Positions 1 through 8,190 of a stretch of DNA of 64,000 nucleotides are shown here, one piece after another. Position numbers and translations under genes: made by a program. The DNA is from SIG607 sp045648445 (GTDB lineage Bacteria; Bacillota; Clostridia; Oscillospirales; Acutalibacteraceae), in assembly GCA_045648445.1 (NCBI GenBank), contig JAZRNY010000014.1, positions 1 to 64,000 of the forward strand. Reading direction: 5' to 3'. The notes under the pieces are model-generated. The model was not told the DNA's origin and searched no databases. It was given only the letters and a program-made list of their open reading frames with translations. Position 1 is the first letter of the stretch; each line of letters opens with the position of its first letter.

Positions 1-737
1 TTACCGAATGCCATCATCTGTACGTTAACAGCTGTACCCCAAGAATAGGGAATATCGTTGTCACGACGGTAAACGTTTGCACGGGGGTTGTCCCAAGAAC
101 GGAATACTGCTTCAACAGCACCCATAAGCTGTTCCTTAGGATCTGTGGGGAAGTCCTTACCGATTTTGTTCTTGTACTCAGCCTTGAACTGACCAGCTAG
201 AACCTTTAGGTCTTCAGCTGTAAGCTCGATATCCTGAGTAACACCCTTTGCTTCCTTCATTTCGTCGATAAGCTGTTCAAAGTACTTCTTACCAACTTCC
301 ATAACTACGTCAGAATACATCTGAATAAATCTTCTGTAGCAGTCATAAGCCCAACGGGGATTGCCGGATTTAGCAGACATAGTCTCAACAACGTCTTCAT
401 TAAGACCGAGGTTAAGAATGGTGTCCATCATACCGGGCATAGAAGCACGAGCGCCGGAACGTACGGAAACGAGAAGAGGATTTTCTTTATCACCGAATTT
501 TTTGCCGGTAATGCCTTCCATCTTATCGATGTACTCCATAATCTGTGCCTGGATATCATCATTAATTTTTCTGCCATCCTCATAATACTGAGTGCAGGCT
601 TCGGTAGTAACAGTGAAACCCTGAGGAACAGGAAGACCGATTTTGGTCATTTCTGCAAGGTTAGCACCTTTGCCGCCGAGAAGTTCACGCATAGATGCGT
701 CGCCTTCGCTAAACAGGTAAACAAACTTGTGACTCAT
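1..737 (-). CDS. ppdK: Pyruvate, phosphate dikinase, N-terminal part (runs off the left edge)
   Basis: The enzyme interconverts pyruvate, ATP and phosphate with PEP, AMP and pyrophosphate in the cytoplasm. Only the first 245 or so residues are in the window. The protein opens MSHKFVYLFSEGDASMRELL, followed by GGKGANLAEM (about 22-31), the nucleotide-binding start of the PPDK/PEP-synthase family, then VPQGFTVTTEAC, then a stretch with SVRSGARASMPGMMDT that is highly typical of PPDK. The ATG at 737 sits 7 bases after AGGAGG, which fixes the start. The gene is monocistronic at its 5' end, about 64 bases below a TATAAT box. In anaerobic Clostridia it usually works in PPi-linked glycolysis. Identity is secure from the N-terminal motifs; the C-terminal His and PEP domains cannot be seen. 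Confidence 0.96.
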   Translation of the reverse strand, partial: MSHKFVYLFSEGDASMRELLGGKGANLAEMTKIGLPVPQGFTVTTEACTQYYEDGRKINDDIQAQIMEYIDKMEGITGKKFGDKENPLLVSVRSGARASMPGMMDTILNLGLNEDVVETMSAKSGNPRWAYDCYRRFIQMYSDVVMEVGKKYFEQLIDEMKEAKGVTQDIELTAEDLKVLAGQFKAEYKNKIGKDFPTDPKEQLMGAVEAVFRSWDNPRANVYRRDNDIPYSWGTAVNVQMMAFG

Positions 738-807
738 TACGAATCAACCTCCTATATTTTTCTGGATTTCTCCAATATTTAACAAACACTACAAGAGTAT
801 CTAATTT

Positions 808-813
808 ATTATA
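808..813 (-). promoter_or_regulatory. -10 box of the ppdK promoter
   Basis: On the minus strand a perfect TATAAT lies about 70 bases before the ppdK start. The hexamer 17 bases upstream is a poor TTTATT, so the -35 is weak and the region upstream is very T-rich. It would leave a leader of about 64 bases with no obvious hairpin. Confidence 0.5.
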
Positions 814-917
814 ACAAATAGAAGAAGAAAAATAAAGTTTTTTTTTAAGTTTTTCTCAAATTCGCCCTTTTTATTAAATAAATCGTTAAAAAAGTGGCAA
901 TTTTTTTCATTTTGCAT

Positions 918-949
918 AAAAAAGCAGGTTGCAAAAGCGCAACCTGCTT
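918..949 (-). terminator. Rho-independent terminator after the coaX/ECF operon
   Basis: The stem AAGCAGGTTGC (922-932) pairs with GCAACCTGCTT (939-949). Read on the minus strand it is followed by TTTTTT. It begins 5 bases after the stop of the ECF S-component gene. Confidence 0.85.
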
Positions 950-953
950 AAAT

Positions 954-1532
954 TTAGTCTTTTTTTAAGGCACCGATAACCCTGAAAATAACAGGTGATA
1001 AAATTACGTTTGCGCCAAGTTCTACAAGAAAATTTCCTCCAGCAAGTCCCAAGAACATATAGTCTGTAGCGTTGGCGAATCCGCTTGCCACACCCCATTC
1101 TTTAATTGCTTCCATAAAGAAAAACTTACATCCCAATAGAAAAACACCTGTATTTGCAACAGGACAAACCACTGCGGCTGCTATAACCGCTACGTAGCGA
1201 TTCCATTTTGCCAAAAGTTTATAAACCACACCGGCAAAAAGTCCGCACAAGGTTCCTTTTAAAAGTACGGTTACTATAGTACCTACGGGGTGAATTACCC
1301 AAAATGCCGTTGCGTCTCCGCTAAGCAGCACCGCGACACCAAAAACGAAACCTAGCCATGCGCCGATTCTATAGTTACATATCGCTGCGCCTATAACGAT
1401 TGGAATAAGCACCAAAGAAATCGCAAACGGTCCAAAGCGTATAAAAGTTCCAAGCAGTTGTAAAACAACCACCAACGCCGTAAGTATTGCGCCTACGGCT
1501 AAATTTTCCGTCCTTCTTTTTGTATTTGACAT
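954..1532 (-). CDS. ECF transporter S component
   Basis: This 192-residue membrane protein has about five to six hydrophobic segments (roughly 10-30, 35-55, 58-75, 85-105, 112-135, 160-185), the size and layout of the substrate-binding S component of energy-coupling-factor vitamin transporters. The N-terminal segment NLAVGAILTALVVVLQLLG and the later FGPFAISLVLIPIVIGA are typical of the family. No EcfA or EcfT gene is in the window, so it would share a module encoded elsewhere (group II ECF). It follows coaX by 68 bases on the same strand and has its own strong GGAGG. The link to pantothenate kinase suggests pantothenate as the substrate, but that is an inference from context; substrate cannot be read from the sequence. 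Confidence 0.8.
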   Translation of the reverse strand: MSNTKRRTENLAVGAILTALVVVLQLLGTFIRFGPFAISLVLIPIVIGAAICNYRIGAWLGFVFGVAVLLSGDATAFWVIHPVGTIVTVLLKGTLCGLFAGVVYKLLAKWNRYVAVIAAAVVCPVANTGVFLLGCKFFFMEAIKEWGVASGFANATDYMFLGLAGGNFLVELGANVILSPVIFRVIGALKKD

Positions 1533-1600
1533 ATTTTTTCCTCCGATACTGTCCCTTATGGGTACAGTTCATATTATTTATACAAACCTGATTTACAGGA

Positions 1601-2365
1601 TTATATATTCTTTTTATAAATGGTCAAAAGTCCGTCGAGAAGCAGGTTTTCGTCGTAAATAATATCATATTTACAATGGCGTATAATTTCTTTTGAAAGA
1701 CCGCCCGTAGCAACTATTGTTGCCATTTTACCTTGTTCTTCTTCCATACGTTCAATAAGACCGTCTATCATTGCAGCCGCGCCAAAAACAAGTCCTGATT
1801 TCATACAGTCAACGGTATTTGTTCCAATAACGCTGTTTGGAGCCTCGATATTTACCGACGGCAATTGCGCAGTATTTTCAAAAAGGGCTTTTAGTGTAAG
1901 TCTTACTCCGGCAGCAATTGCGCCGCCTAACATCTCGCCTTTTTCACCTAAAACACTGACCGTTGTTGCAGTGCCCATATCTATTACTATACAAGGCATT
2001 TTATATTTAGAAAGTGCGCCTACGGCACCTGCTGCAAGGTCTGCGCCAAGTTGCGCGGGATTATCAATTTTAATATTAAGTCCTGTTTTTACACCCGGTC
2101 CTAAAACGATGGGCGTAATATTGCAAAGCGCGTTAATACCACGCGCAATAGCCTCGCCAACTGCAGGTACAACGGAAGAAACAATACAGCCTTCTATTGC
2201 TTTATAATTTTCTCCGTGGAGCGCCAAAACATCCTTTATGTCAATAGCATATTGGTCGCTTGTTCTGCCTGTTTCGGTAGCAAGACGAGCGGTAAGAATA
2301 AACTTATCATCCTTATAGACGCCGAGTGTAACGTTAGTATTTCCGATATCAATACAAAGTATCAT
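1601..2365 (-). CDS. coaX: Type III pantothenate kinase
   Basis: CoaX phosphorylates pantothenate with ATP, the first step of coenzyme A synthesis. The 254 residues show the ASKHA-fold markers: N-terminal phosphate loop CIDIGNTNVTLG (4-15), a central GADLAAGAVGA, the second phosphate motif IDMGTATTVSV, and VATGGLSKEI near the C terminus. Length is usual for bacterial CoaX. It starts one base after the stop of the FAD oxidoreductase gene and is followed by an ECF S component, so the three form one operon. Type III kinases are not inhibited by CoA as type I enzymes are; that is family knowledge. Confidence 0.95.
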   Translation of the reverse strand: MILCIDIGNTNVTLGVYKDDKFILTARLATETGRTSDQYAIDIKDVLALHGENYKAIEGCIVSSVVPAVGEAIARGINALCNITPIVLGPGVKTGLNIKIDNPAQLGADLAAGAVGALSKYKMPCIVIDMGTATTVSVLGEKGEMLGGAIAAGVRLTLKALFENTAQLPSVNIEAPNSVIGTNTVDCMKSGLVFGAAAMIDGLIERMEEEQGKMATIVATGGLSKEIIRHCKYDIIYDENLLLDGLLTIYKKNI

Positions 2366-2366
2366 A

Positions 2367-3569
2367 TTAAAGTTCCTTTTCGTGAAGTTTAACGCCGTTT
2401 TTTCTTAATATATCGGCAAGTTTATTATAATCAATGTTTTTAAAATCGTCGCTGATAGCGGCGGCTACACCTGCAGCCTCACCGCTGACGGCGCATACGG
2501 GAATAACTCTGGTTATATCCCACATAGCATCAGTAGAAGAAATATTTCTGCCGGCGCAAATAAGATTTTTGACTTTTTCGCCAAAGAGTGCAGAAAAAGG
2601 AAGTTCATAAACGGGACCCCTTTTACGCCAGTTGGAGAAAAGCCCTACGCTATCACTAAATTCGGTATGTTTGTCGGCATCGTCCATAACGGTAATACCG
2701 TCAATACGGCGAGTCATACGTACCTGAGGAATTGTGGGAAGTGTAATCATAGAATGTTCGTCGCTAACGTTTCCTTTTTCCAAAAAATTGTTTAAGGCAA
2801 CAGAGTGACCTAGGATTACCTGCTCAGAAAGTTCTTTTCCGTCCAGTCCTGAAAAACGGCGGTTAATAAGAAGTTTAGGCTTTTTAAGGTCTTTATCACC
2901 GTCAGGTACGTCACTAGCGCCAAGCTGACGCATACGAACCTTACCTTCATAAAACTCATAATACCATCCGGCTAGAATATTACCCTGACCGAAAAACGCT
3001 TCCTTTTCACCGCTTAAATGAACAATATCAGCATCTCCCGTAGCATCCACTACGCTGCCCACCGCTATTGCCTGTCTGCCCGATTTATTTTCGGTGATAA
3101 GGTGGGTTATTTTTCCATTTTCACAAACGGTATTGCAAATAACAGTACCGTAAAGAAGGTCAACACCCTCTTTTAGAAGAAGCTTTTCGGCAAGAATTGC
3201 GAAAACCTGAGGGTTATACTGAACCTCGAAACGTTTTTGGGAGCGTTGTTCAACTGTACCCTCGCCTTTCCAGTATTCAGGAAGATGTCTACCCTCGCTT
3301 CCCTTTTCTATAGAAAGCCTTAGCAGTTCTTCTGCGATACCGAAGGAAACCTGACGTCCCATACCGTCGCACAAAGGCAAATATATGGTAATAAGTCCTG
3401 CAGTAGCAAGTCCGCCAAGCAAAAATTCACGCTCAATAAGAAGTGTTTTTGCCCCCTGTCTTGCAGAAGCGAGCGCCGCAGAAATTCCCGCTATACCGCC
3501 GCCACACACAACTACGTCATAGTCGGATACAACATCTAACTCGCGCTTTGTTTCAATAATTTTAGACAC
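2367..3569 (-). CDS. FAD-dependent oxidoreductase (FAD_oxidored family)
   Basis: This 400-residue flavoprotein starts with a Rossmann fold, DYDVVVCGGGIAGISAALA (about 17-35), with a dinucleotide GxGxxG-like glycine cluster and an acidic end IERE that holds the FAD ribose. A second FAD motif, VGSVVDATGDADIVHLSG, sits mid-protein, and the C-terminal half has ICAGRNISSTDAMWDITRVI, as in PF12831-type FAD-dependent oxidoreductases. The start is GTG, five bases after GAGGTGATATT. It heads the operon with coaX and the ECF gene. The substrate is not known; no secretion signal is visible, so a cytoplasmic role is likely. The neighbouring CoA genes may be coincidental. Confidence 0.8.
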   Translation of the reverse strand: MSKIIETKRELDVVSDYDVVVCGGGIAGISAALASARQGAKTLLIEREFLLGGLATAGLITIYLPLCDGMGRQVSFGIAEELLRLSIEKGSEGRHLPEYWKGEGTVEQRSQKRFEVQYNPQVFAILAEKLLLKEGVDLLYGTVICNTVCENGKITHLITENKSGRQAIAVGSVVDATGDADIVHLSGEKEAFFGQGNILAGWYYEFYEGKVRMRQLGASDVPDGDKDLKKPKLLINRRFSGLDGKELSEQVILGHSVALNNFLEKGNVSDEHSMITLPTIPQVRMTRRIDGITVMDDADKHTEFSDSVGLFSNWRKRGPVYELPFSALFGEKVKNLICAGRNISSTDAMWDITRVIPVCAVSGEAAGVAAAISDDFKNIDYNKLADILRKNGVKLHEKEL

Positions 3570-3592
3570 AATATCACCTCTATATTAAAATT

Positions 3593-3621
3593 ATTATACC
3601 ATATAACTTTTAACTATTCAA
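3593..3621 (-). promoter_or_regulatory. Promoter of the FAD oxidoreductase-coaX-ECF operon
   Basis: On the minus strand TTGAAT is followed after exactly 17 bases by TATAAT, 24 bases upstream of the GTG start. It lies back to back with the plus-strand promoter at 3658-3685. Confidence 0.75.
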
Positions 3622-3657
3622 TAGCAAAACTTTTTGCAGGTCACTCTGATTTATTCA

Positions 3658-3685
3658 TTGACTTTATTATTTTATTTGCTATAAT
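3658..3685 (+). promoter_or_regulatory. Promoter of the EEP gene at 3714
   Basis: TTGACT, 16 bases, TATAAT. The box ends 28 bases before the ATG, so the leader is short. Confidence 0.75.
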
Positions 3686-3713
3686 AAAACATATTAAAAA
3701 TGAGGTGATTTTT

Positions 3714-4574
3714 ATGGCAAAGCTTAGACTGATGAGTAACAATATTTGGTGCGCAGGAGACAACGATCCCGGCTGGGCAGCAAAGGGCGAAGACTGTTCT
3801 GCAGAGCACAGATCAAAAGGTTTTGTAAGAGTTTACAGCGAAACACTTCCCGACGTAATCGGTCTTCAGGAATGTACCGCTCGTCTTGCTGACAATTTAA
3901 TGCAACTTTTCAAAGACGGAAAAGAACCTTATGCTCTTCTTTGGGGCAGAGATACGCCAATTATCTACCGCACCGATAAATTAGAACTTATTGATTCAGA
4001 TTATTTAATTTATCCTCTTGAAGTTCCCGGTTTTGAAGGCGAGTTTAACAATGCTAAAACTAAATCCTACTGCATCGCTGTATTCAAATCCAAAGAGGAT
4101 GGCAAAATTTTCGTTTTTGCAACTACTCACCTTTGGTGGAAAACTTCTGACAGATCTAAATGTTGGCGTGGTGACTACGATTTCCAAGAACACTCTGACG
4201 AAGCAAGAGAATATCAGATTAATTTACTTATAGACAGAGTTGAAGAATTCCGCGCTAAATATAACTGTCCTGCATTTATCGTTGGTGACTTTAACGCAGT
4301 TTATGATTCTTTAGCAGTTCAGTCCACCTTTAAACGCGGCTACGTTCACGGTCACGACGTTGCCACCGATTATAGAGATGAAAAGAACGGTCACCATTTC
4401 TGCTATGCGCAGGGTTATGACCATTACGAAAATCCCAAGCCCTTTAAGGAATCTATCGACCAGTTCATCATCAAGGGTGAAGGAGTTACCGTTAAGCGTT
4501 TTGACCGTTTTTATGAGGATTACTATATGTGTCTTTCCGACCACTTCCCAATGTGGTGTGACGTAGAAATTTAA
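3714..4574 (+). CDS. Endonuclease/exonuclease/phosphatase family protein
   Basis: The protein is 286 residues with the DNase I-like fold order: MSNNIW near the N terminus, DVIGLQE with the metal-binding Glu (about residue 53), THLWW mid-protein, IVGDFNAVYDS with catalytic Asp and Asn, and a C-terminal LSDHFPMW with the Asp-His pair. Substrates of this superfamily range from nucleic acids to inositol phosphates and lipids, so the reaction is not fixed. A GTG nine bases upstream lies inside the GAGGTGA ribosome binding site, so the ATG at 3714 is the start. It is followed 11 bases later by the broken MBL gene. It is a clear paralogue of the gene at 50675-51505: both share KSKAFNIAV/KTKSYCIAV-like, THLWWK, QEHSDEAR and KYNCP segments. 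Confidence 0.85.
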   Translation: MAKLRLMSNNIWCAGDNDPGWAAKGEDCSAEHRSKGFVRVYSETLPDVIGLQECTARLADNLMQLFKDGKEPYALLWGRDTPIIYRTDKLELIDSDYLIYPLEVPGFEGEFNNAKTKSYCIAVFKSKEDGKIFVFATTHLWWKTSDRSKCWRGDYDFQEHSDEAREYQINLLIDRVEEFRAKYNCPAFIVGDFNAVYDSLAVQSTFKRGYVHGHDVATDYRDEKNGHHFCYAQGYDHYENPKPFKESIDQFIIKGEGVTVKRFDRFYEDYYMCLSDHFPMWCDVEI

Positions 4575-4585
4575 GGTTTATTACT

Positions 4586-5318
4586 ATGAAGATAATCTTT
4601 TTAGGCGCAAGTCACGGATACCCCGAACCAAACAGAAAATGTTCCTCAACTTTAGTCGAAGTTGGCAACAAAAAATACTTTATAGATATGGGATGTGACG
4701 CTGCCGCAGAACTTGCAACTCGCCGTATTCCCGTAGAAAATATTGACAGTATTTTTTTTAACTCATATGCACGGTGACCACAGTAACGGGCTTATCCCTT
4801 TTCTTGATATTTGCAGTTGGAAATTTAAAACTGCCAATCCAAAGGTTTATGCGCCTATTGACACTGAAGAATTAAGAAACGGAATAGCAACTTGGCTTAA
4901 ATGCAACGGTATTACATTACGTCCCTTTGAATTTAACCAAATAAGCGAAGGGGTTGTTTTTGACGATGGAAGTTTAAAGGTTACCGCCTATAAAACAAAA
5001 CATACCAATAATTCTTATTCCTTCCTTTTAGAAGCAGATGGAAAACGAGTACTCTTTAGCGGTGATTTAAGCGTCCACGGCCCACAAGAAGATTTTCCCG
5101 TTTGCGTTTTCGATAAGTCTATCGACCTTGCAATATGCGAAGCGGCTCATTTTAAAGCAACCGACTATCTCCCCTTTTTCGAAAACAATGCTAATTTAAA
5201 GCAACTGTGTTTCAACCACTATTCCGATAGATTTTTAGAATCGGTAATCGAAATGACAAGACTTTTGCCTAATATTCCGGTTTTTAGGGCATACGACAAT
5301 ACCGAAATAACCATTTAA
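4586..5318 (+). pseudogene. MBL-fold metallo-hydrolase, frameshifted in an 8-T run
   Basis: Two frames together make one metallo-beta-lactamase-fold protein of about 243 residues. The first frame gives MKIIFLGASHGYPEPNRKC to NIDSIF (4586-4759). The second continues LTHMHGDHSNGL, the HxHxDH metal motif, then LFSGDLSVHGP, ICEAAHF and CFNHYSDRF to 5318. The junction is the homopolymer TTTTTTTT at 4752-4759; removing one T restores IDSIFLTHMHGDH exactly. The rest of both frames is undamaged, with no further stops, so the change is either recent, a sequencing or assembly error, or slippage-tolerated. The family includes ribonuclease Z-like and small-molecule hydrolases; the N-terminal FLGASHGYPEP looks like RNase Z-type proteins. 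It sits 11 bases after the EEP gene and is probably cotranscribed. Confidence 0.85.
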
Positions 5319-5333
5319 TCCAAACATTAACAA

Positions 5334-5720
5334 AAAAATTCCCGAAAGAAATGAGTAGGGTTCCTAAGGACAGAAAAAACTGTGCAGATTATTTCTGCAC
5401 AGTTTTTCTTTTGACTCACACCGTAGTAAGCAGGACATTTTGGCGCTCAAATGTCACTTGTTAGGAGAACCTAAAACCCTTTTAACCTATCTCAAAGAAG
5501 TGATATTGTGAGACGGGTCTCACAGTTATATTTGACCTTGCAGTCAAGTGATATTAAAACCTTGCGGTTTTAGTGATATTTTATTCGCCCATAAACTGCC
5601 GAAGGCAATATCACTCGGCTTTTAGCCGAATATCACTGCGTAGCAATATAACTCGCCGCCCGCGAATAAAACTGGCCAAGTGTCCTTACGAACACTTGGC
5701 CAATTCTTTCGGGAATTTTT
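5334..5720. repeat. Nested palindromic repeat element with 17-bp terminal inverted repeats
   Basis: The 414-base gap between genes holds a fully structured, non-coding element. AAAAATTCCCGAAAGAA (5334-5350) is repeated exactly inverted at 5704-5720. Inside lie: a hairpin at 5374-5408; GTGATATT-like octamers in direct order at 5500, 5525, 5548 and 5573, each pair separated by a small perfect hairpin (GTGAGAC/GTCTCAC at 5508-5523, TTGAC/GTCAA at 5532-5547, AAAACC/GGTTTT at 5556-5570); the inverse octamer AATATCAC at 5607, 5629 and 5645 (last one AATATAAC); a TTATTCGC/GCGAATAA pair (5581-5588, 5662-5669); and an 11-bp hairpin TGGCCAAGTGT/ACACTTGGCCA (5673-5702). No coding frame, no transposase. 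It looks like a miniature inverted-repeat or REP-like element. A related module is at 33933-33989. Confidence 0.8.
5374..5408 (+). terminator. Terminator-like hairpin after the MBL gene
   Basis: ACTGTGCAG (5379-5387 region) pairs with CTGCACAGT (5395-5403), flanked by AAAAAA and TTTTT, so it can act in both directions. It lies inside the palindromic element and is the only terminator-like site after the plus-strand genes. Confidence 0.6.
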
Positions 5721-5732
5721 ATTATTTTTAAA

Positions 5733-6755
5733 TTATCGCTGTACTCTGCCTGAGCCATCGCCGCCTGCAAGTTTTTCAACTTCACTTACGCCTACTCTGT
5801 TATAGTCGCCTTCGATAGAATGTTTAAGCGCGGAAGCAGCAACTGCAAATTCAATAATTTCCTGACTGCTTTTTCCTGCCAAGGTAGCGTAAATAAGACC
5901 GCCGCCAAAGGAGTCACCGCCGCCTACGCGGTCAACGATATGTAAATGATAGCTCTTTGAGAAGTAATAATCTTCTCCGTCGTAAAGCATACCTGCCCAA
6001 TCGTTATCGCTGGCGGAAATAGAAGAACGAAGCGTAATAGCAACCTTTTCAAAACCGAATTTATCCGCAAGTTGTTTAGCAACAGACTTATAGCCTTCGT
6101 GGTTTAATTTACCACCGTAAATATCGGTACCCTCTGCTTCAATACCGAATACGTCTTTTGCATCTTCTTCGTTAGAAATACAAACGTCAACATACTGGCA
6201 AAGTTCGGTCATCGCTTTTCTTGCCTGTTCTCTTGTCCAGAGTTTACCTCTGTAATTAAGGTCGCAAGAAATCTTAACACCCTTTGCTTTAGCGGCTTTA
6301 CAAGCCTCTTTACAGATTTCAACCACGTTTTCGCCTAAAGCGGGTGTGATACCTGTAAAGTGGAACCAATCAGCGCCCTCAAAAATATCGTCCCAATCAA
6401 AATCTTCTTTACTTGCTTCTTGAATAGCAGAATGTGCTCTATCGTATATACAAACGCTACCACGCTGAGAAGCGCCTTTTTCGAGGAAGTAGATACCAAC
6501 TCTATCGCCGCCACGGGTGATTTTACTGGTATCTACACCGAAATAACGCAAAGAGTTAACTGCAGCCTCACCTATAGCGTGTTTAGGAAGTTTTGTAACG
6601 TAAAGACTTTCCATTCCATAGTTAGCAAGAGAAACAGCAACGTTTGCCTCGCCACCGCCAAAGGTAGCTTGCATTTGGTCGTTTTGGAAAAAACGGTAAT
6701 AACCGTTAGGAGCAAGACGAAGCATTAATTCGCCGAAAGTTACTATTTTAGCCAT
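5733..6755 (-). CDS. kdgK: 2-keto-3-deoxygluconate kinase (PfkB family)
   Basis: KdgK phosphorylates 2-keto-3-deoxygluconate to KDPG, the next-to-last step of hexuronate breakdown. The 340 residues begin AKIVTFGELMLRLAPNGYYR, the usual KdgK opening, with GGGEANVA (33-40) in the substrate region and the PfkB signature DRVGGGDSFGGGLIYA near the C terminus, where Asp281 is the catalytic base. An in-frame start 24 bases earlier would overlap eda; the ATG at 6755 follows GGAGG and is preferred, leaving one base between the genes. It is the last gene of the AraC-uxuA-SDR-eda-kdgK operon. Identity rests on both sequence and context. Confidence 0.93.
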   Translation of the reverse strand: MAKIVTFGELMLRLAPNGYYRFFQNDQMQATFGGGEANVAVSLANYGMESLYVTKLPKHAIGEAAVNSLRYFGVDTSKITRGGDRVGIYFLEKGASQRGSVCIYDRAHSAIQEASKEDFDWDDIFEGADWFHFTGITPALGENVVEICKEACKAAKAKGVKISCDLNYRGKLWTREQARKAMTELCQYVDVCISNEEDAKDVFGIEAEGTDIYGGKLNHEGYKSVAKQLADKFGFEKVAITLRSSISASDNDWAGMLYDGEDYYFSKSYHLHIVDRVGGGDSFGGGLIYATLAGKSSQEIIEFAVAASALKHSIEGDYNRVGVSEVEKLAGGDGSGRVQR

Positions 6756-6756
6756 A

Positions 6757-7311
6757 TTATTTTTCCTCCATTTTTTCAAGCGCTTCTTTTACAAAGAAAC
6801 TGCCGCCGATAGCCTCGATTTTGTCGAATGCTAAAAATTCATCAATATTACTTCTGTCAACACCGCCGGTAGGAATAAATTTAATCTGCGGGAATGGTGC
6901 TGAAAGCGCCTTTAACGCGCTAAGTCCGCCGTATACGTTTGCAGGGAAGAATTTAACGGTTGTAATGCCGAGTTCAATAGCCTGCATAATTTCGGTAGGA
7001 GTAACGCAACCGGGATAATAAGGAATATTGTTTTTCTTGCAAATTTTAGCAACTGCTACGCTGAGTCCCGGAGAAACAATAAACTGCGCGCCTGCCTTTA
7101 AAGCGGCTTTACACTGTTTGGCATTAATAACTGTACCTGCACCAATGCTCATATCGGGATAATTCTTAACAGCATATTCAATTGCTTCCTTTGCGCAAGC
7201 AGTACGGAAAGTAATTTCGGCGCAGTTAATTCCGTTATTTTTAAGCGCTTTTAAAATTTTGTCGGTTTCGCCGAGTTCTTTAATAACTACAACGGGTACG
7301 AATTTTTCCAT
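6757..7311 (-). CDS. eda: KDPG/KHG aldolase
   Basis: Eda splits 2-keto-3-deoxy-6-phosphogluconate into pyruvate and glyceraldehyde 3-phosphate. The 184-residue protein has the class I aldolase motifs: AEITFRT with catalytic Glu32, SIGAGTV, VSPG and VKFFPAN with the Schiff-base Lys120, then PTGGV phosphate-binding. It is slightly shorter than most Eda proteins (about 200-213), mainly at the N and C termini, with no core residue missing. The GTG at 7320 is part of the AAGGTG ribosome binding site, so the ATG at 7311 is chosen. It lies between the SDR oxidoreductase and kdgK. Confidence 0.94.
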   Translation of the reverse strand: MEKFVPVVVIKELGETDKILKALKNNGINCAEITFRTACAKEAIEYAVKNYPDMSIGAGTVINAKQCKAALKAGAQFIVSPGLSVAVAKICKKNNIPYYPGCVTPTEIMQAIELGITTVKFFPANVYGGLSALKALSAPFPQIKFIPTGGVDRSNIDEFLAFDKIEAIGGSFFVKEALEKMEEK

Positions 7312-7335
7312 TTTTATCACCTTATTTATTTATTT

Positions 7336-8187
7336 TTACACGCCCGAATAAGCGGAGAAACCGCCGTCAACGGGGATAACAATGCCTGTAATAAAACTTG
7401 CTGCTTTATTATTTGCAAGGAAAAGAAGACTTCCTTCAAGTTCCTGCGTTTCGCCAAATCTGCCCATAGGAGTAGCGGCAAGGATTTTTCCTGTTCTTGC
7501 TGTAGGAGTTCCGTCGTCATTCCATAAAAGTTTAGCGTTTTGTTTGGTAGAAAAGAAACCCGGAGCAATAGCGTTTACTCTGATACCCTCTTTAGAAAAA
7601 TGCACGGCAAGCCACTGTGTGAAATTAGAAATAGCAGCCTTTGCGCCCGAATAAGCGGGGATTTTAGTAAGAGGAGTGTAGGCATTCATTGAAGAAATAT
7701 TTATAATACTGCAACCTTTTCTGCCAAGCATTTGCGCAGCAAAACACTGTGTAGGAATTAACGTTCCGAGGAAGTTAAGGTTAAATACAAAACCTACGCC
7801 GTCACTATCCAAATCAAAGAAACTTTTTGTATCGGCATCAATATCGCCCGGCTCATAATATTCTTTATCGGTAGTGGCTTTTGGATTATTTCCGCCTGCA
7901 CCGTTTATAAGTATATCACAAGGGCCCAAATCTTCAAGCACTTTTTTGGCAACGTCGCTGCAAATTTCTTTATCAAGTACGTTGCACTTATAAGCCTTTG
8001 CAACTCCGCCTTCTTTAACGATTTCATCGGCATACTGCTGTGCTGCTTCTTCATTTAAGTCAAGAAGCGCAACCTTTGCGCCTGCACGAGCAAGTACAAA
8101 AGCGAAATAACTGCAAAGCACACCTCCGGCACCGGTTACAACCGCTACTTTACCATTTAAATCGGTATTAATTACGTTAGTCTTCAT
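7336..8187 (-). CDS. SDR-family oxidoreductase, probable D-mannonate (fructuronate) oxidoreductase
   Basis: The 283-residue short-chain dehydrogenase has the NAD(P) loop VVTGAGGVLCSYFA (17-30), the INGAGG motif (94-99), the catalytic Ser at 165-166 and Tyr179-x3-Lys183 (YSGAK), and ends PVDGGFSAYSGV. SDR proteins with this long insert (residues about 105-130) next to uxuA act as fructuronate reductases in Bacillota, interconverting fructuronate and mannonate, in place of the long-chain UxuB. The position directly after uxuA (3-base gap) and before eda supports that role. It could instead act on gluconate (5-keto reduction), but the pathway context favours mannonate. Confidence 0.83.
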   Translation of the reverse strand: MKTNVINTDLNGKVAVVTGAGGVLCSYFAFVLARAGAKVALLDLNEEAAQQYADEIVKEGGVAKAYKCNVLDKEICSDVAKKVLEDLGPCDILINGAGGNNPKATTDKEYYEPGDIDADTKSFFDLDSDGVGFVFNLNFLGTLIPTQCFAAQMLGRKGCSIINISSMNAYTPLTKIPAYSGAKAAISNFTQWLAVHFSKEGIRVNAIAPGFFSTKQNAKLLWNDDGTPTARTGKILAATPMGRFGETQELEGSLLFLANNKAASFITGIVIPVDGGFSAYSGV

Positions 8188-8190
8188 TTT

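Noticed and set aside
738..917. Small gene or RNA in the gap before ppdK
   Set aside because: The stretch is a T-rich leader with the ppdK -10 box; no frame with a ribosome binding site or stable fold was seen.
4743..5318. Separate MBL gene starting at a TTG in 4743
   Set aside because: There is no ribosome binding site, and the frame lacks the N-terminal strands found in the overlapping first frame; a one-base frameshift in the T run explains both.
5500..5652. CRISPR array suggested by seven spaced GTGATATT/AATATCAC copies
   Set aside because: Repeats are only 8 bp, change orientation, spacers are themselves palindromes of 15-25 bases, and no cas gene is present.
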